Assembly: GCF_027257935.1 (NCBI RefSeq)
Contig: NZ_JANZKW010000003.1
Location: 124,001-188,000, forward strand
Length of the DNA stretch: 64,000 bases
Source: Chitinimonas sp. BJYL2
GTDB lineage: Bacteria > Pseudomonadota > Gammaproteobacteria > Burkholderiales > Chitinimonadaceae
Direction of reading: 5' to 3'
The translations under genes were made by a program, and so were the position numbers. Below are positions 29,096 through 38,154 of the stretch, in pieces. Each line of letters starts with the position of its first letter. Within the stretch, counting starts at the first letter, position 1. The notes beneath the pieces were generated by a model. That model did no database searches. It was given only the letters and a program-made list of their open reading frames with translations, and had not been told where the DNA came from.

Positions 29096-30046
29096 ATGCT
29101 GGAAATGTTCCACTTTAAAAAAGACGTCCCGTTCATGAGCTACGGGAAGCTGACCACGACGATCTCGCTGGCCACCTTCCTGATTGCCGTGTTCTTTCTG
29201 GCCTACAAAGGCCTGAACCTCAGCGTTGAGTTCACCGGCGGTACCGTGCTGGAGGTTCGCTATACCCAGTCGGCCGACCTGGCCAAGATCCGCCATGAGG
29301 TCGAGGCACTGAATCTGGGTGGCCAGCATAAGGAGATCCAGGTGCAGGCGCTGGGCACGGCGCGTGACGTGATGATCCGGTTGCCGCTGGTCAAGGGCGT
29401 AACCAGCGCCCAAGTGTCGGAGCAGGTGATGGACACCCTGCGCAAGTCCGACCCGCAGATCGAACGCCGCAAGGTCGAGTTTGTCGGTCCCTCGGTGGGT
29501 GAGGAGCTGGTGACCCATGGTCTGACCGCGCTGATCATCGTCTGTGTCGGCATCATCATTTATCTGGCTATCCGGTTCGAGTGGCGCTTTGCCGTGTCGG
29601 CCATCATCGCCAACCTCCACGATGTAGTGATCATTCTTGGCGTGTTTGCCTTCTTCCAGTGGGAGTTCTCGCTGACGGTACTTGCGGCCGTGCTGGCGGT
29701 GCTGGGCTACTCGGTTAACGAGTCGGTCGTGGTGTTTGACCGTATCCGTGAAAACTTCCGCAAGGCCAGTCTGCGTGGCATGAGTGTGCAGGAAGTGATC
29801 GATAACGCGATCACCGCCACCATGAGCCGCACCGTAATCACCCACGGCTCCACCGAAATGATGGTGCTGTCGATGCTGCTGTTCGGCGGCCCGGCCCTGC
29901 ACGGCTTTGCCATGGCGCTGACCATCGGTATCGTGTTCGGCATCTATTCCTCGGTGCTGGTGGCCTCGCCGCTGTTGCTGCTGTTTGGCGTGACCCGCGA
30001 GAACATGGTCAAGGTCGTCAAGGTCAAGGAAGAAGCCGTCGTCTGA
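29096..30046 (+). CDS. secF: protein translocase subunit SecF
   Basis: 316 residues from the ATG at 29096, which has AGGGAGG nine bases upstream; the in-frame ATG at 29081 contains that ribosome site and is not used. Signatures include SVEFTGGTVLEV, GYSVNESVVVFDRIREN and MSRTVITHGSTEMMVL. It forms the SecDF complex with the product of the gene 72 bases upstream. Confidence 0.97.
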   Translation: MLEMFHFKKDVPFMSYGKLTTTISLATFLIAVFFLAYKGLNLSVEFTGGTVLEVRYTQSADLAKIRHEVEALNLGGQHKEIQVQALGTARDVMIRLPLVKGVTSAQVSEQVMDTLRKSDPQIERRKVEFVGPSVGEELVTHGLTALIIVCVGIIIYLAIRFEWRFAVSAIIANLHDVVIILGVFAFFQWEFSLTVLAAVLAVLGYSVNESVVVFDRIRENFRKASLRGMSVQEVIDNAITATMSRTVITHGSTEMMVLSMLLFGGPALHGFAMALTIGIVFGIYSSVLVASPLLLLFGVTRENMVKVVKVKEEAVV

Positions 30047-30075
30047 TAGGGCGAAGGTTTCAAGCCGGGTTCTTC

Positions 30076-30102
30076 TGGCCGGTCAGGCTCGCCTGCCGGC
30101 CA
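30076..30102 (+). terminator. terminator after secF
   Basis: TGGCCGG and CAGGC arms pair with GCCTG and CCGGCCA (12 bp with one bulged T), followed by TTGTCTTT. It lies 30 bases after the secF stop. Confidence 0.7.
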
Positions 30103-30142
30103 TTGTCTTTCCTGCGGTTGTTGTAAAAGGCGGCACTTCATC

Positions 30143-30778
30143 GTGGATTTCAATCTGATCGAGATTTTCCTCAATCTGGATGTGTTTCTGGCGCAGGTGG
30201 TGGCGCAATACGGCGCGTGGATTTACGTGATCCTGTTCGCCGTGATCTTCTGCGAGACCGGTCTGGTCGTGATGCCCTTCCTGCCCGGCGACTCCCTGCT
30301 GTTCGTGGCCGGTGCCGTTGCGGCCACCGGCGGGATGGATCCCTATCTGTTGTCGGCATGCCTGATCGTGGCGGCCATACTTGGTGACTCGGTCAACTAT
30401 GTGATCGGTCGGCGTGCCGGCGAACGCCTGTTTGCCGACCCCGGTTCACGACTGTTCCGTCGCGATTATCTGGAACGCACCAAGGAGTTCTACGCCCGTC
30501 ACGGTGGCAAGACCGTGGCGCTGGCGCGCTTTGTCCCCATCGTGCGGACCTTTGCGCCCTTTGTCGCGGGGATGGCGCACATGCCTTATCCGCGCTTCGT
30601 GTTCTTCAGCGTGACCGGCACCCTGGTCTGGGTGGGTTCGCTGGTCACCTTGGGTTATCAGTTCGGCAACGTGCCTTTCATCAAGGACAACCTGTCGGTG
30701 ATGGTGCTGCTGGTGATTGCACTCTCCCTGCTGCCCATGGTGATCAAGCTGCTCCACGCCCGTCGCCCGGCGGCTTGA
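30143..30778 (+). CDS. DedA/VTT-family membrane protein
   Basis: 211 residues from a GTG start. Multiple TM helices and the DedA signature are visible: FCETGLVVMPFLPGDSLLF, GDSVNYVIGRRAG, FYARHGGKTVALARFVPIVRTFAPFVAGMA. The acidic residue and Arg residues implicated in lipid flipping and proton coupling are present. DedA proteins act as undecaprenyl-phosphate or phospholipid transporters and support membrane homeostasis. The stop lies 5 bases before bioC, so they are likely co-transcribed. Confidence 0.9.
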   Translation: MDFNLIEIFLNLDVFLAQVVAQYGAWIYVILFAVIFCETGLVVMPFLPGDSLLFVAGAVAATGGMDPYLLSACLIVAAILGDSVNYVIGRRAGERLFADPGSRLFRRDYLERTKEFYARHGGKTVALARFVPIVRTFAPFVAGMAHMPYPRFVFFSVTGTLVWVGSLVTLGYQFGNVPFIKDNLSVMVLLVIALSLLPMVIKLLHARRPAA

Positions 30779-30783
30779 GCGTC

Positions 30784-31659
30784 ATGGAAAGCTTCTATTC
30801 CGATAAAGCCCAGGTGCGCCGCTCATTCGAGCGTGCTGCGCAGAGCTACGACGGCGCGGCGGTACTGCAACGCGAGGTAGCCGACCGCATGCTGAGCCGG
30901 CTGGATCTGGTCAAGCTGGCGCCCGCACGCGTACTGGATGCAGGCAGTGGTACGGGCTATGCGGCCCCGCTGTTGGGTCGGCGCTATCCGTCCGCGCAGT
31001 TGATCGAGTTCGATCTGGCGCTGGCCATGCTCAAGGTGTCGGCCGGCAAGCGAGGCTGGCTGGATCGGCTACGGGGCAGGGCGCCATTGCAGTTGTGTGG
31101 TGACTTGGAAGCATTGCCGCTGGCTAGCGGGTCGATAGACTTGTTGTGGTCCAATCTCGCGATTCAATGGCTGAACGAGCCCGATACCGCTTTCGCCGAG
31201 TGCCACCGCGTGCTCAAGCCCGAGGGCCTGCTGATGTTCAGCACCTTTGGCCCCGACACCCTGATCGAGTTACGCCGCGCCTTCGCCGAGGCGGATGCCC
31301 GGCCCCACGTGAACCGCTTCATCGATATGCATGATCTTGGCGACGCGCTTGCACGCGCCGGCTTTGCTGCGCCCGTGATGGATATGGAGCGCATCGTTCT
31401 GACCTATGACGATGTGAAGTCGGTCATGCGCGACCTCAAGGCCATCGGTGCGCACAGTGCAGCCGTGGGGCGGCCACGTGGCTTGCTGGGCAAGCAGGCA
31501 TTCCAGCGCATGTGCGATACCTACGAGCAACTGCGTTCAGCAGGACGTTTGCCGGCCACCTACGAGATTGTCTATGGACACGCCTGGAAGCCGCAGCCCC
31601 GTCCGCAGCGGGAGGATGGTCGCCAGGTCATCGAGTTTCGCCCGCGTCCGCAATCATGA
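30784..31659 (+). CDS. bioC: malonyl-ACP O-methyltransferase BioC
   Basis: 291 residues from the ATG at 30784; a TTG three codons upstream overlaps the dedA stop. SAM motif VLDAGSGTGYAAPLL and the BioC-type N-terminus (YSDKAQVRRSFERAAQSYD) are visible, with DLLWSNLAIQWLN matching the family core. It methylates malonyl-ACP to start pimelate synthesis for biotin. It overlaps bioD by an ATGA junction. Confidence 0.93.
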   Translation: MESFYSDKAQVRRSFERAAQSYDGAAVLQREVADRMLSRLDLVKLAPARVLDAGSGTGYAAPLLGRRYPSAQLIEFDLALAMLKVSAGKRGWLDRLRGRAPLQLCGDLEALPLASGSIDLLWSNLAIQWLNEPDTAFAECHRVLKPEGLLMFSTFGPDTLIELRRAFAEADARPHVNRFIDMHDLGDALARAGFAAPVMDMERIVLTYDDVKSVMRDLKAIGAHSAAVGRPRGLLGKQAFQRMCDTYEQLRSAGRLPATYEIVYGHAWKPQPRPQREDGRQVIEFRPRPQS

Positions 31660-32354
31660 GTGCCTACTTTGTCACCGGTACTGACACGGAGGTCGGCAAA
31701 ACCCATGTGACTTGCCGCTTGCTGCGTGCTGCCGTGCAACAGGGGTGGCGCGCGGTTGGCATGAAGCCGGTAGCCGCTGGCGGAGTGCTTGGTGCCGACG
31801 GGTATGTCGATAACGAGGATGTGCTGGCACACAGGGCGGCCGGCAATGTCATCGCACCGCGGGCGGAAGTCAATCCGTATGCCTTCCCGGACCCCGTGTC
31901 TCCCCACCTGGCTGCGCGCAAGGCCGGCGTGGTGGTGGAAGTGGAGCGGATCGTGACCGCTTGTCGAGCCCTGCAGGCGCGTGCCGATCTGGTACTGGTC
32001 GAGGGTGCGGGAGGGTGGCTTGCGCCGCTGGATGAGCAGCACACCATGGCCGATCTTGCCCGCGCACTGGGTCTGCCGGTCATTCTGGTGGTGGGGGTGC
32101 GTCTGGGTTGCCTCAATCATGCCTTGCTGACGGCAGATGCAGTCCGGCGTAGCGGTTTGCCCCTGGCAGGATGGGTGGCCAACTGCGTGGACCCGGCCAT
32201 GGCGATGCAGGAAGAGAACATTCAATACCTCTCCAGGCACCTTTCCTGTGAAATGCTGATGCGGGTGCCATACTGCGTTGCGGGTCAAAAAGCTGAATCG
32301 AATCAAGACCCAGAAGCCCTTGAGCGGCTACGGGCCTTGGTGCGCAAACATTGA
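31656..32354 (+). CDS. bioD: dethiobiotin synthetase
   Basis: 232 residues from the ATG at 31656, which overlaps the bioC stop. P-loop GTDTEVGKTHVT, the substrate region GMKPVAAG and the VEGAGGWLAPL motif are all present. It closes the ureido ring of dethiobiotin with ATP and CO2. The bioC-bioD coupling fits a split biotin pathway; bioA, bioF and bioB are not in this window. Confidence 0.95.
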   Translation: MSAYFVTGTDTEVGKTHVTCRLLRAAVQQGWRAVGMKPVAAGGVLGADGYVDNEDVLAHRAAGNVIAPRAEVNPYAFPDPVSPHLAARKAGVVVEVERIVTACRALQARADLVLVEGAGGWLAPLDEQHTMADLARALGLPVILVVGVRLGCLNHALLTADAVRRSGLPLAGWVANCVDPAMAMQEENIQYLSRHLSCEMLMRVPYCVAGQKAESNQDPEALERLRALVRKH

Positions 32355-32521
32355 ACAGGCGCGGCTTTCGTTGAGTAGGGTGGCCGGTTTTGCTAATATT
32401 GCCGCGACTTTTTGTCGCACCCCTTGATCCAGGTCAGGGAAGAAGAAGCCGACACATCGCCGAATAAGCCCGGCGTGAGTTTACGACGCCCGTTCTGCGG
32501 GCGCTTCGTCATGGGGACTAT

Positions 32522-33640
32522 ATGAAGAACAAAGCAACCAGCCTGCTCGCCGCATTCGCTGCTGCAGCCAGTGTTTCCGCCTTGGCGGATTACCAGTTGA
32601 ACCTGCCGGAGCCTGTTACCAAGGTCGCGCAGGACGTCTACGACCTGCACACCATGCTGCTTGTCATTTGCGGCGGTATTTTCGTCGTGGTGTTCGGCTT
32701 GATGTTCTATTCGATCTTCAAGCATCGCAAGGCGGCTGGCCACAAAGCGGCCAATTTCCACGAGAGCACGACGGTCGAGATTATCTGGACCATCATTCCC
32801 GTGCTGATCCTCGTCGGCATGGCCATCCCCGCCACCAAGGTGGTGCTGGCGCAAAAAGACACCCGCGGTGCCGACATGACCATCAAGGTCACTGGTTACC
32901 AGTGGAAGTGGGGCTATGACTACCTTGATGAAGGTGTCAGCTTCCATAGCCGCCTTGCGACGCCGCAGGAACAGTTCGAGAACTTTGCCGGTGAAAAGCC
33001 GACCCGCAATGCCGACTACCTGCTGGAGGTCGACAATCCGATGGTGGTGCCGGTGGGCAAGCGCGTTCGCATTCTCACGACTGCCAATGACGTGATCCAC
33101 TCATGGTGGGTGCCGGCATTCAGCGTCAAGCAGGATGCCATCCCCGGCTTCATTCGCGACACCTGGTTCAAGGCCGAGAAGGAAGGCGTCTACCGCGGTC
33201 AGTGTGTGGAGCTGTGCGGCAAGGACCACGGCTTCATGCCCATCGTCGTACATGTGGTCTCGGAAGAGAAATACAAGGTCTGGGTGGAAGAGCAGAAGAA
33301 GCTGATGGCTGCCAACCAGGATGACCCGAACAAGGTCTGGACTCAGGCCGAGCTGGTCGAGCGTGGCCAGAAGGTGTACGAAGCCAATTGCGCGGTCTGC
33401 CACAAGTCTGACGGCGCCGGCATGGGCGCGTTCCCGGCCTTGGCGGGTTCCAAGGTGGTCCTCGGTGACAAGGCTGCACAGATTGATCTGATTCTGAAGG
33501 GCAAGAACGCCATGCCTGCTTGGGCATCGACCTTGTCCGATACGGAAATCGGCGCGGTAATCACCTACACCCGCAATAGCTGGAGCAACAAGACCGGCGA
33601 AGTCGTACAGCCTACTGATATCAAGGCTGCCCGTTCCTGA
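32522..33640 (+). CDS. ctaC: cytochrome c oxidase subunit II with fused cytochrome c domain
   Basis: 372 residues. Signal peptide (1-22), two TM helices (about 40-62 and 84-105), a cupredoxin CuA domain with ligands in GQCVELCGKDHGFM, and a C-terminal cytochrome c domain with heme site CAVCH and a later Met. It accepts electrons at the periplasmic face and passes them to subunit I. The fused type is common in Betaproteobacteria. It heads the oxidase operon. Confidence 0.96.
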   Translation: MKNKATSLLAAFAAAASVSALADYQLNLPEPVTKVAQDVYDLHTMLLVICGGIFVVVFGLMFYSIFKHRKAAGHKAANFHESTTVEIIWTIIPVLILVGMAIPATKVVLAQKDTRGADMTIKVTGYQWKWGYDYLDEGVSFHSRLATPQEQFENFAGEKPTRNADYLLEVDNPMVVPVGKRVRILTTANDVIHSWWVPAFSVKQDAIPGFIRDTWFKAEKEGVYRGQCVELCGKDHGFMPIVVHVVSEEKYKVWVEEQKKLMAANQDDPNKVWTQAELVERGQKVYEANCAVCHKSDGAGMGAFPALAGSKVVLGDKAAQIDLILKGKNAMPAWASTLSDTEIGAVITYTRNSWSNKTGEVVQPTDIKAARS

Positions 33641-33664
33641 TGCCCGGATCGCGAGGATAACTAC

Positions 33665-35299
33665 ATGACTACTACCACGCACACGCCAGATCACGCGCAC
33701 GATCACGATCATGCGCACGACCACCCCACGGGCCTGGCCCGTTGGGTGACTGCGACCAACCACAAAGACATCGGTACGCTCTACCTGTGGTTTGCCTTCA
33801 TCATGTTCCTGACCGGTGGCGTAATGGCCCTTTGCATCCGGCTGGAGCTGTTTTCGCCGGGTCTGCAGTTCTTCAAGCCCGAACTGTTCAACCAGTTCAC
33901 CACGCTGCATGGCCTGATCATGGTGTTCGGCGCCATCATGCCGGCCTTCACCGGTCTGGCTAACTGGCAGATCCCCCTGATGATCGGCGCCCCGGACATG
34001 GCGTTTGCACGGATGAACAACTGGTCGTTCTGGTTGTTGCCGCCGGCTGCCATCCTGCTGATGATCAGCTTTGCTGTACCTGGCGGTGCTGCCGCCGCAG
34101 GCTGGACCCTCTATGCGCCGCTGGCTACCCAGATGGGCATGGGCATGGATCTGACGATCTTCGCGATCCACATCATGGGTATCTCGTCGATCATGGGTGC
34201 GATCAACATCGTCACCACGATCCTGAACATGCGCGCACCCGGCATGACGCTGATGAAGATGCCGATGTTCTGCTGGACCAGCCTGATCACGGCGTATCTG
34301 CTGATTGCCGTTATGCCGGTTCTGGCTGGCGCGGTGACCATGGTGCTGACCGATCGTCACTTCGGTACCAACTTCTTCAATGCCGCAGGTGGTGGTGATC
34401 CGGTTCTGTACCAGCATATCTTCTGGTTCTTCGGTCACCCCGAGGTGTACATCATGGCGCTGCCCGCATTCGGTGTGGTCAGTCAGGTGATCCCGACCTT
34501 CGCCCGCAAGCCGCTGTTCGGTTACCACTCGATGGTGTACGCCACCTCGTCGATCGCCATCCTGTCGTTCATGGTGTGGGCTCACCACATGTATACGACC
34601 GGCATGCCGGCGACCGCACAGATCTTCTTCATGTTCGCCACGATGCTGATTGCCGTGCCGACCGGTGTGAAGGTGTTTAACTGGATCGCCACCATGTGGA
34701 AGGGTTCGATGACCTTCGAAACCCCGATGCTGTTCGCGATCGGCTTCGTCTGTCTGTTCACGTTCGGTGGTTTCTCGGGTGTGGTGCTGTCGGTGGCTGC
34801 CGTGGATATCCAGTTGCAGGATACCTACTACGTCGTTGCCCACTTCCACTATGTGCTGGTTGCTGGTGCACTGTTCTCGCTGTTCGCTGCCGTGTACTAC
34901 TGGCTGCCCAAGTGGTCGGGCTACATGTACAACGAAACGGCCGGCAAGGTTCACTTCTGGTGGTCGATGATCGCGTTCAACGTGACCTTCTTCCCGATGC
35001 ACTTCCTGGGTCTGGCTGGCATGCCGCGTCGTATTCCGGACTACGCAACCCAGTTCACCGAATTCAACACCATGGCTACCTTCGGCGCGTTCGCCTTCGG
35101 TATCGCCCAGGTTTACTTCCTGTTCGGTGTGTTGCTGCCCTGTTTGCGCGGCGGCTCGGGCCCTGCACCGCAGCGTCCTTGGGAAGGCGCCCACACCCTG
35201 GAATGGGAAGTGCCATCGCCGGCACCTTTCCATACCTGGGAGACGCCACCCTCGAAGGAAGTGGTGGATGAGTTGTCGGCCAAGCAGATGCTGCACTAA
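33665..35299 (+). CDS. ctaD: cytochrome c oxidase subunit I (aa3-type)
   Basis: 544 residues, 12 TM helices. Heme-copper signatures are visible: FGHPEVYIMALP with the His-Tyr crosslink pair, the two-His copper motif VWAHHMYT, and HFHYVLVAGALF for heme a/a3. It reduces oxygen and pumps protons. It lies 24 bases after ctaC. The His-rich N-terminus (HTPDHAHDHDHAHDH) could bind copper. Confidence 0.98.
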   Translation: MTTTTHTPDHAHDHDHAHDHPTGLARWVTATNHKDIGTLYLWFAFIMFLTGGVMALCIRLELFSPGLQFFKPELFNQFTTLHGLIMVFGAIMPAFTGLANWQIPLMIGAPDMAFARMNNWSFWLLPPAAILLMISFAVPGGAAAAGWTLYAPLATQMGMGMDLTIFAIHIMGISSIMGAINIVTTILNMRAPGMTLMKMPMFCWTSLITAYLLIAVMPVLAGAVTMVLTDRHFGTNFFNAAGGGDPVLYQHIFWFFGHPEVYIMALPAFGVVSQVIPTFARKPLFGYHSMVYATSSIAILSFMVWAHHMYTTGMPATAQIFFMFATMLIAVPTGVKVFNWIATMWKGSMTFETPMLFAIGFVCLFTFGGFSGVVLSVAAVDIQLQDTYYVVAHFHYVLVAGALFSLFAAVYYWLPKWSGYMYNETAGKVHFWWSMIAFNVTFFPMHFLGLAGMPRRIPDYATQFTEFNTMATFGAFAFGIAQVYFLFGVLLPCLRGGSGPAPQRPWEGAHTLEWEVPSPAPFHTWETPPSKEVVDELSAKQMLH

Positions 35300-35353
35300 G
35301 CAGTTTGCTTGAGCGGCAAGATGCATAACAGGAACCAGGCGCCCGCCATCTCC

Positions 35354-35384
35354 AAGACGCCGCGACCCTCGTCGCGGGCGTCTT
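35354..35384 (+). terminator. hairpin after ctaD
   Basis: AAGACGCCGCGAC pairs with GTCGCGGGCGTCTT with one bulge around a CCTC loop, then TTGG. It may give partial termination between ctaD and ctaG. Confidence 0.6.
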
Positions 35385-35418
35385 TGGCAGGCGCCCCCTG
35401 TCCGGAAGTTGAGGCGGT

Positions 35419-35964
35419 ATGCAGCAGGAACAGGTACAGGCCGACAACCGCAAGTTGTTGACCAAGCTCATCGTCATTGCCATCGGCATGTTTGCCTTCG
35501 GTTATGCGTTGGTGCCGTTTTACGAAAAGATTTGCCAGGTGACTGGTATCAATAATCTTTTCAAGGCCGATGAAGTGACCAATACCCAGGTCAATACGGC
35601 ACGTCAGATCACGGTGGAGTTCGATGCCAATCTGCGTGGCGACCTGCCTTGGCGCTTCAAGCCGGAGCAAAACCGTCTGGTTGTGCATCCCGGCCAGATG
35701 GCGCAGGTCGTGTATGAGGTAACCAACACCAGTAACCGCGTGATGGTGGGTCAGGCAGTACCAAGCTATGGCCCGGCGATCGCTGGTGAGCACTTCAAGA
35801 AGCTTGATTGCTTCTGTTTCAAGCAGCAGACGTTCCAGCCGGGCGAAACACGGCGTATGCCGGTGGTGTTTGTTCTGGATGGCACCATGCCCGAGCAGAT
35901 TGAAACGATCACCTTGTCCTACAGCTTTTTTGAAGTTGAAGGCGCAGTAAAGCAGGGTACTTGA
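35419..35964 (+). CDS. ctaG: cytochrome c oxidase assembly protein CtaG/Cox11
   Basis: 181 residues. One N-terminal TM (about 15-35) anchors a periplasmic Cox11 domain with the copper-binding CFCF motif in KLDCFCFKQQTFQPGE. It delivers copper to the CuB site of subunit I. The stop abuts the GTG start of the next gene. Confidence 0.95.
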   Translation: MQQEQVQADNRKLLTKLIVIAIGMFAFGYALVPFYEKICQVTGINNLFKADEVTNTQVNTARQITVEFDANLRGDLPWRFKPEQNRLVVHPGQMAQVVYEVTNTSNRVMVGQAVPSYGPAIAGEHFKKLDCFCFKQQTFQPGETRRMPVVFVLDGTMPEQIETITLSYSFFEVEGAVKQGT

Positions 35965-36192
35965 GTGGCCGATAACCATGAAGACCGCAACAGGACAAGC
36001 TTGAACCCGCTGAAGGCGGTAGGCGCTGTTCTGTCTGCCTTCTCGGGGATACGGGCAGGCAAGGATTCAAAGAATGATCTGGCCAAGCTGCGACCGGTAC
36101 AGATCATTTTGGCAGCATTGATTTGCGCAGCGATATTCATTTTCGGCCTGCTGACGTTGGTGCGAAGCATTATCAGCAGCAGTGGCAGCTAG
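35965..36192 (+). CDS. DUF2970 small membrane protein
   Basis: 75 residues from a GTG directly after the ctaG stop. The pattern KAVGAVLSAFSGIRAGKD...LRPVQIILAALICAAIFIFGLLTLVR matches DUF2970, a one-TM protein regularly found between ctaG and ctaE in Betaproteobacteria. It is presumably involved in oxidase assembly, but this is unproven. Confidence 0.82.
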   Translation: MADNHEDRNRTSLNPLKAVGAVLSAFSGIRAGKDSKNDLAKLRPVQIILAALICAAIFIFGLLTLVRSIISSSGS

Positions 36193-36219
36193 GCAGATTC
36201 CTCAGGGAGCAGACATATA

Positions 36220-37071
36220 ATGGCAACCCACCAACCCGATTATTTCGTTCCAGCCCCATCCAAGTGGCCCTTGGTTGGTTCTTTTGCCCTGTTCTTCATT
36301 GGTCTGGGCGCAGCATTGGCGGTCAATGCGGTCAGCGCGGGTAGCTATGCGCTGGCAATTGGCTTTGCCATTCTGCTGTACATGCTGTTCGGTTGGTTCG
36401 GTGATGTGATTCGCGAGTCCGAGGGTGGCGTTTATTCCAAGCGTGTGGATATTTCCTTCCGCTGGGGGATGGGCTGGTTCATTTTCTCGGAAGTGATGTT
36501 CTTTGCTGCCTTCTTCGGCACCCTGTTCTATGTGCGCATGATCTCCGTGCCCGAGCTGGGTAATGTTGAGCACAAGATCCTGTGGCCTGAGTTCAATGCC
36601 ATGTGGCCCAAGTCGGTTGCCCCCAACGGTGCCGAGCCCTATTCGGTCATGGGCGCATGGGGCCTGCCCGCCTGGAACACCCTGATCCTGTTGACCTCCG
36701 GCGTTACCCTTACCTTGGCTCACTGGGGCTTGATGAAGGGCAATCGTGGCCAGCTCAAGCTGTGGCTGCTGGCGACGGTGGCTTTGGGTGCGCTGTTCCT
36801 TGGCTTGCAGGTTTATGAATACATGCACGCTTGGGGTGACCTGGGCCTGACCCTTTCCTCGGGTGTTTATGGCGCCACCTTCTACCTGATGACCGGTTTT
36901 CACGGCATGCACGTGTTCATTGGTGCGTTGATGCTGGCGGTAATGTACTTCCGCTCGCTGAAGGGTCACTTCACGGCCGAGCACCATTTCGCCTTTGAAG
37001 CCGCTGCCTGGTACTGGCACTTCGTTGACGTGGTCTGGTTGATTCTGTTTGTCTTTGTCTACTGGCTCTGA
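36220..37071 (+). CDS. ctaE: cytochrome c oxidase subunit III
   Basis: 283 residues, seven TM helices. Signatures include FIFSEVMFFAAFFGTLFY (lipid/proton-side Glu), SSGVYGATFYLMTGFHGMHV and WYWHFVDVVWLILF. It completes the aa3 core complex. The gene is followed by a strong terminator. Confidence 0.97.
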   Translation: MATHQPDYFVPAPSKWPLVGSFALFFIGLGAALAVNAVSAGSYALAIGFAILLYMLFGWFGDVIRESEGGVYSKRVDISFRWGMGWFIFSEVMFFAAFFGTLFYVRMISVPELGNVEHKILWPEFNAMWPKSVAPNGAEPYSVMGAWGLPAWNTLILLTSGVTLTLAHWGLMKGNRGQLKLWLLATVALGALFLGLQVYEYMHAWGDLGLTLSSGVYGATFYLMTGFHGMHVFIGALMLAVMYFRSLKGHFTAEHHFAFEAAAWYWHFVDVVWLILFVFVYWL

Positions 37072-37091
37072 TCGATAAGGCCAAGGCCAAA

Positions 37092-37121
37092 AAAATGGTG
37101 CAGCGAGAGCTGCACCATTTT
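37092..37121. terminator. strong bidirectional intrinsic terminator
   Basis: A perfect 13-bp stem (AAAATGGTGCAGC and its complement) with a GAGA loop, with a T-run (CGTTTTT) on the plus strand and A/T-rich flank on the other. It separates ctaE from the convergent DUF2909 gene. Confidence 0.88.
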
Positions 37122-37204
37122 CGTTTTTCTGCCGCCGGTAAACTTACACCGTGCTGGAACCAGGCGGCTCGCGCAGGGTCCACAGTCAGCGCTGCAGCTT
37201 TGTA

Positions 37205-37405
37205 TCAGCTCACGCCATGTGGCTGTATCCAGCCCATCTTGTAAGCAATCATCAGCAGGATGAACAGGCTGACAGACAGCGCGACCCGTAAGGTCAGTGC
37301 CTTGACGGTCTTGTTGGAGGCCTCCTTGTTCCGCATCAGCGAGAACAATGCGGTACCCAGCGAGACAAGAATGGCGATCAGAAACAGCACGACAACGATT
37401 TTCAT
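37205..37405 (-). CDS. DUF2909 twin-TM protein
   Basis: 66 residues from the ATG at 37405. Two TM helices (VVVLFLIAILVSLGTALFSL and LRVALSVSLFILLMIAYKMGW) joined by a basic loop (MRNKEASNKTVKALT) match DUF2909, usually encoded between ctaE and the SURF1 gene on the opposite strand, as here. The function is unknown; a link to oxidase assembly is inferred from conserved position. Confidence 0.8.
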   Translation of the reverse strand: MKIVVVLFLIAILVSLGTALFSLMRNKEASNKTVKALTLRVALSVSLFILLMIAYKMGWIQPHGVS

Positions 37406-37473
37406 GGCCTGCATCACAGTGTGGACAGGCCGAGAGTGTAGACGCCCGCCGCCTCCCATTGCCAGTTCTGTTC

Positions 37474-38154
37474 ATGCCATTTCACCGCCCCCACCCGCTG
37501 GTTGCCCTTGCTACCGTGCTGCTTGTCGCGCTGACCATTGGTCTGGGCCTGTGGCAGTTCGGTCGCGGCGAACGCAAGACCGAGCTGGCAGCACGCCTTG
37601 CCCAGCAAGATCGACTGCCCGTCACAGCGTGGCAGGGCGAACTGGGTGTGGACGTATGGGGACGCCGCTACGAGCTGGAAGGCACTTGGCTACCGACAGC
37701 ACAGATATATCTCGATAACCGGATACATCTCGGCAGGCCCGGTTATCACGTACTTAGCCCCTTGCGGCTGGCGGATGGCCGCGTGATGGTGGTCAATCGC
37801 GGCTGGCTTCCGAGGGTGCAGGGCACGCAGCCGGAAGCGGCATTACCGCAAGCGCCGGCGCGTGTCGTGGTCAGGCTGCAGTCGCCGCAGCAACGGTATG
37901 TCACGTTGTCGTCAGCGCAGGTCAGCGGTGCAGTCTGGCAAAATCTCGACTGGACACGCTACCGCACCCTGCTTGGCGTCAGCCCTGTGCCCGCCTTGGC
38001 CTTTCAGCTTGAGGGCAACGATACCCTGAATCGCGACTGGCCCGCACCGGATGCTGGGGCGGACAAGCATTACGCGTACGCCGGGCAGTGGTTCTTGTTT
38101 GCCGCCCTGGCCATCGTGCTTTTTGTATTTTTGCATTGGAAGTCCCGTAAATGA
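37474..38154 (+). CDS. SURF1-family cytochrome oxidase biogenesis protein
   Basis: 226 residues from the ATG at 37474. Two TM helices at the ends (about 8-28 and 203-222) enclose a periplasmic domain. The family marks GLWQFGRGERK, YLDNRIHLGRPGYHVLSPL and VMVVNRGWLPR are visible. It helps insert heme a into subunit I. The gene overlaps the next by an ATGA junction. Confidence 0.92.
   Translation: MPFHRPHPLVALATVLLVALTIGLGLWQFGRGERKTELAARLAQQDRLPVTAWQGELGVDVWGRRYELEGTWLPTAQIYLDNRIHLGRPGYHVLSPLRLADGRVMVVNRGWLPRVQGTQPEAALPQAPARVVVRLQSPQQRYVTLSSAQVSGAVWQNLDWTRYRTLLGVSPVPALAFQLEGNDTLNRDWPAPDAGADKHYAYAGQWFLFAALAIVLFVFLHWKSRK

Noticed and set aside
33101-35326. 741-residue minus-strand frame opposite ctaD
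   Set aside because: It is antisense to a certain gene, His/Arg/Gln-rich and without any domain; an artefact of GC-rich codon use. Similar antisense frames over secD/secF, accC and queA were dropped too.
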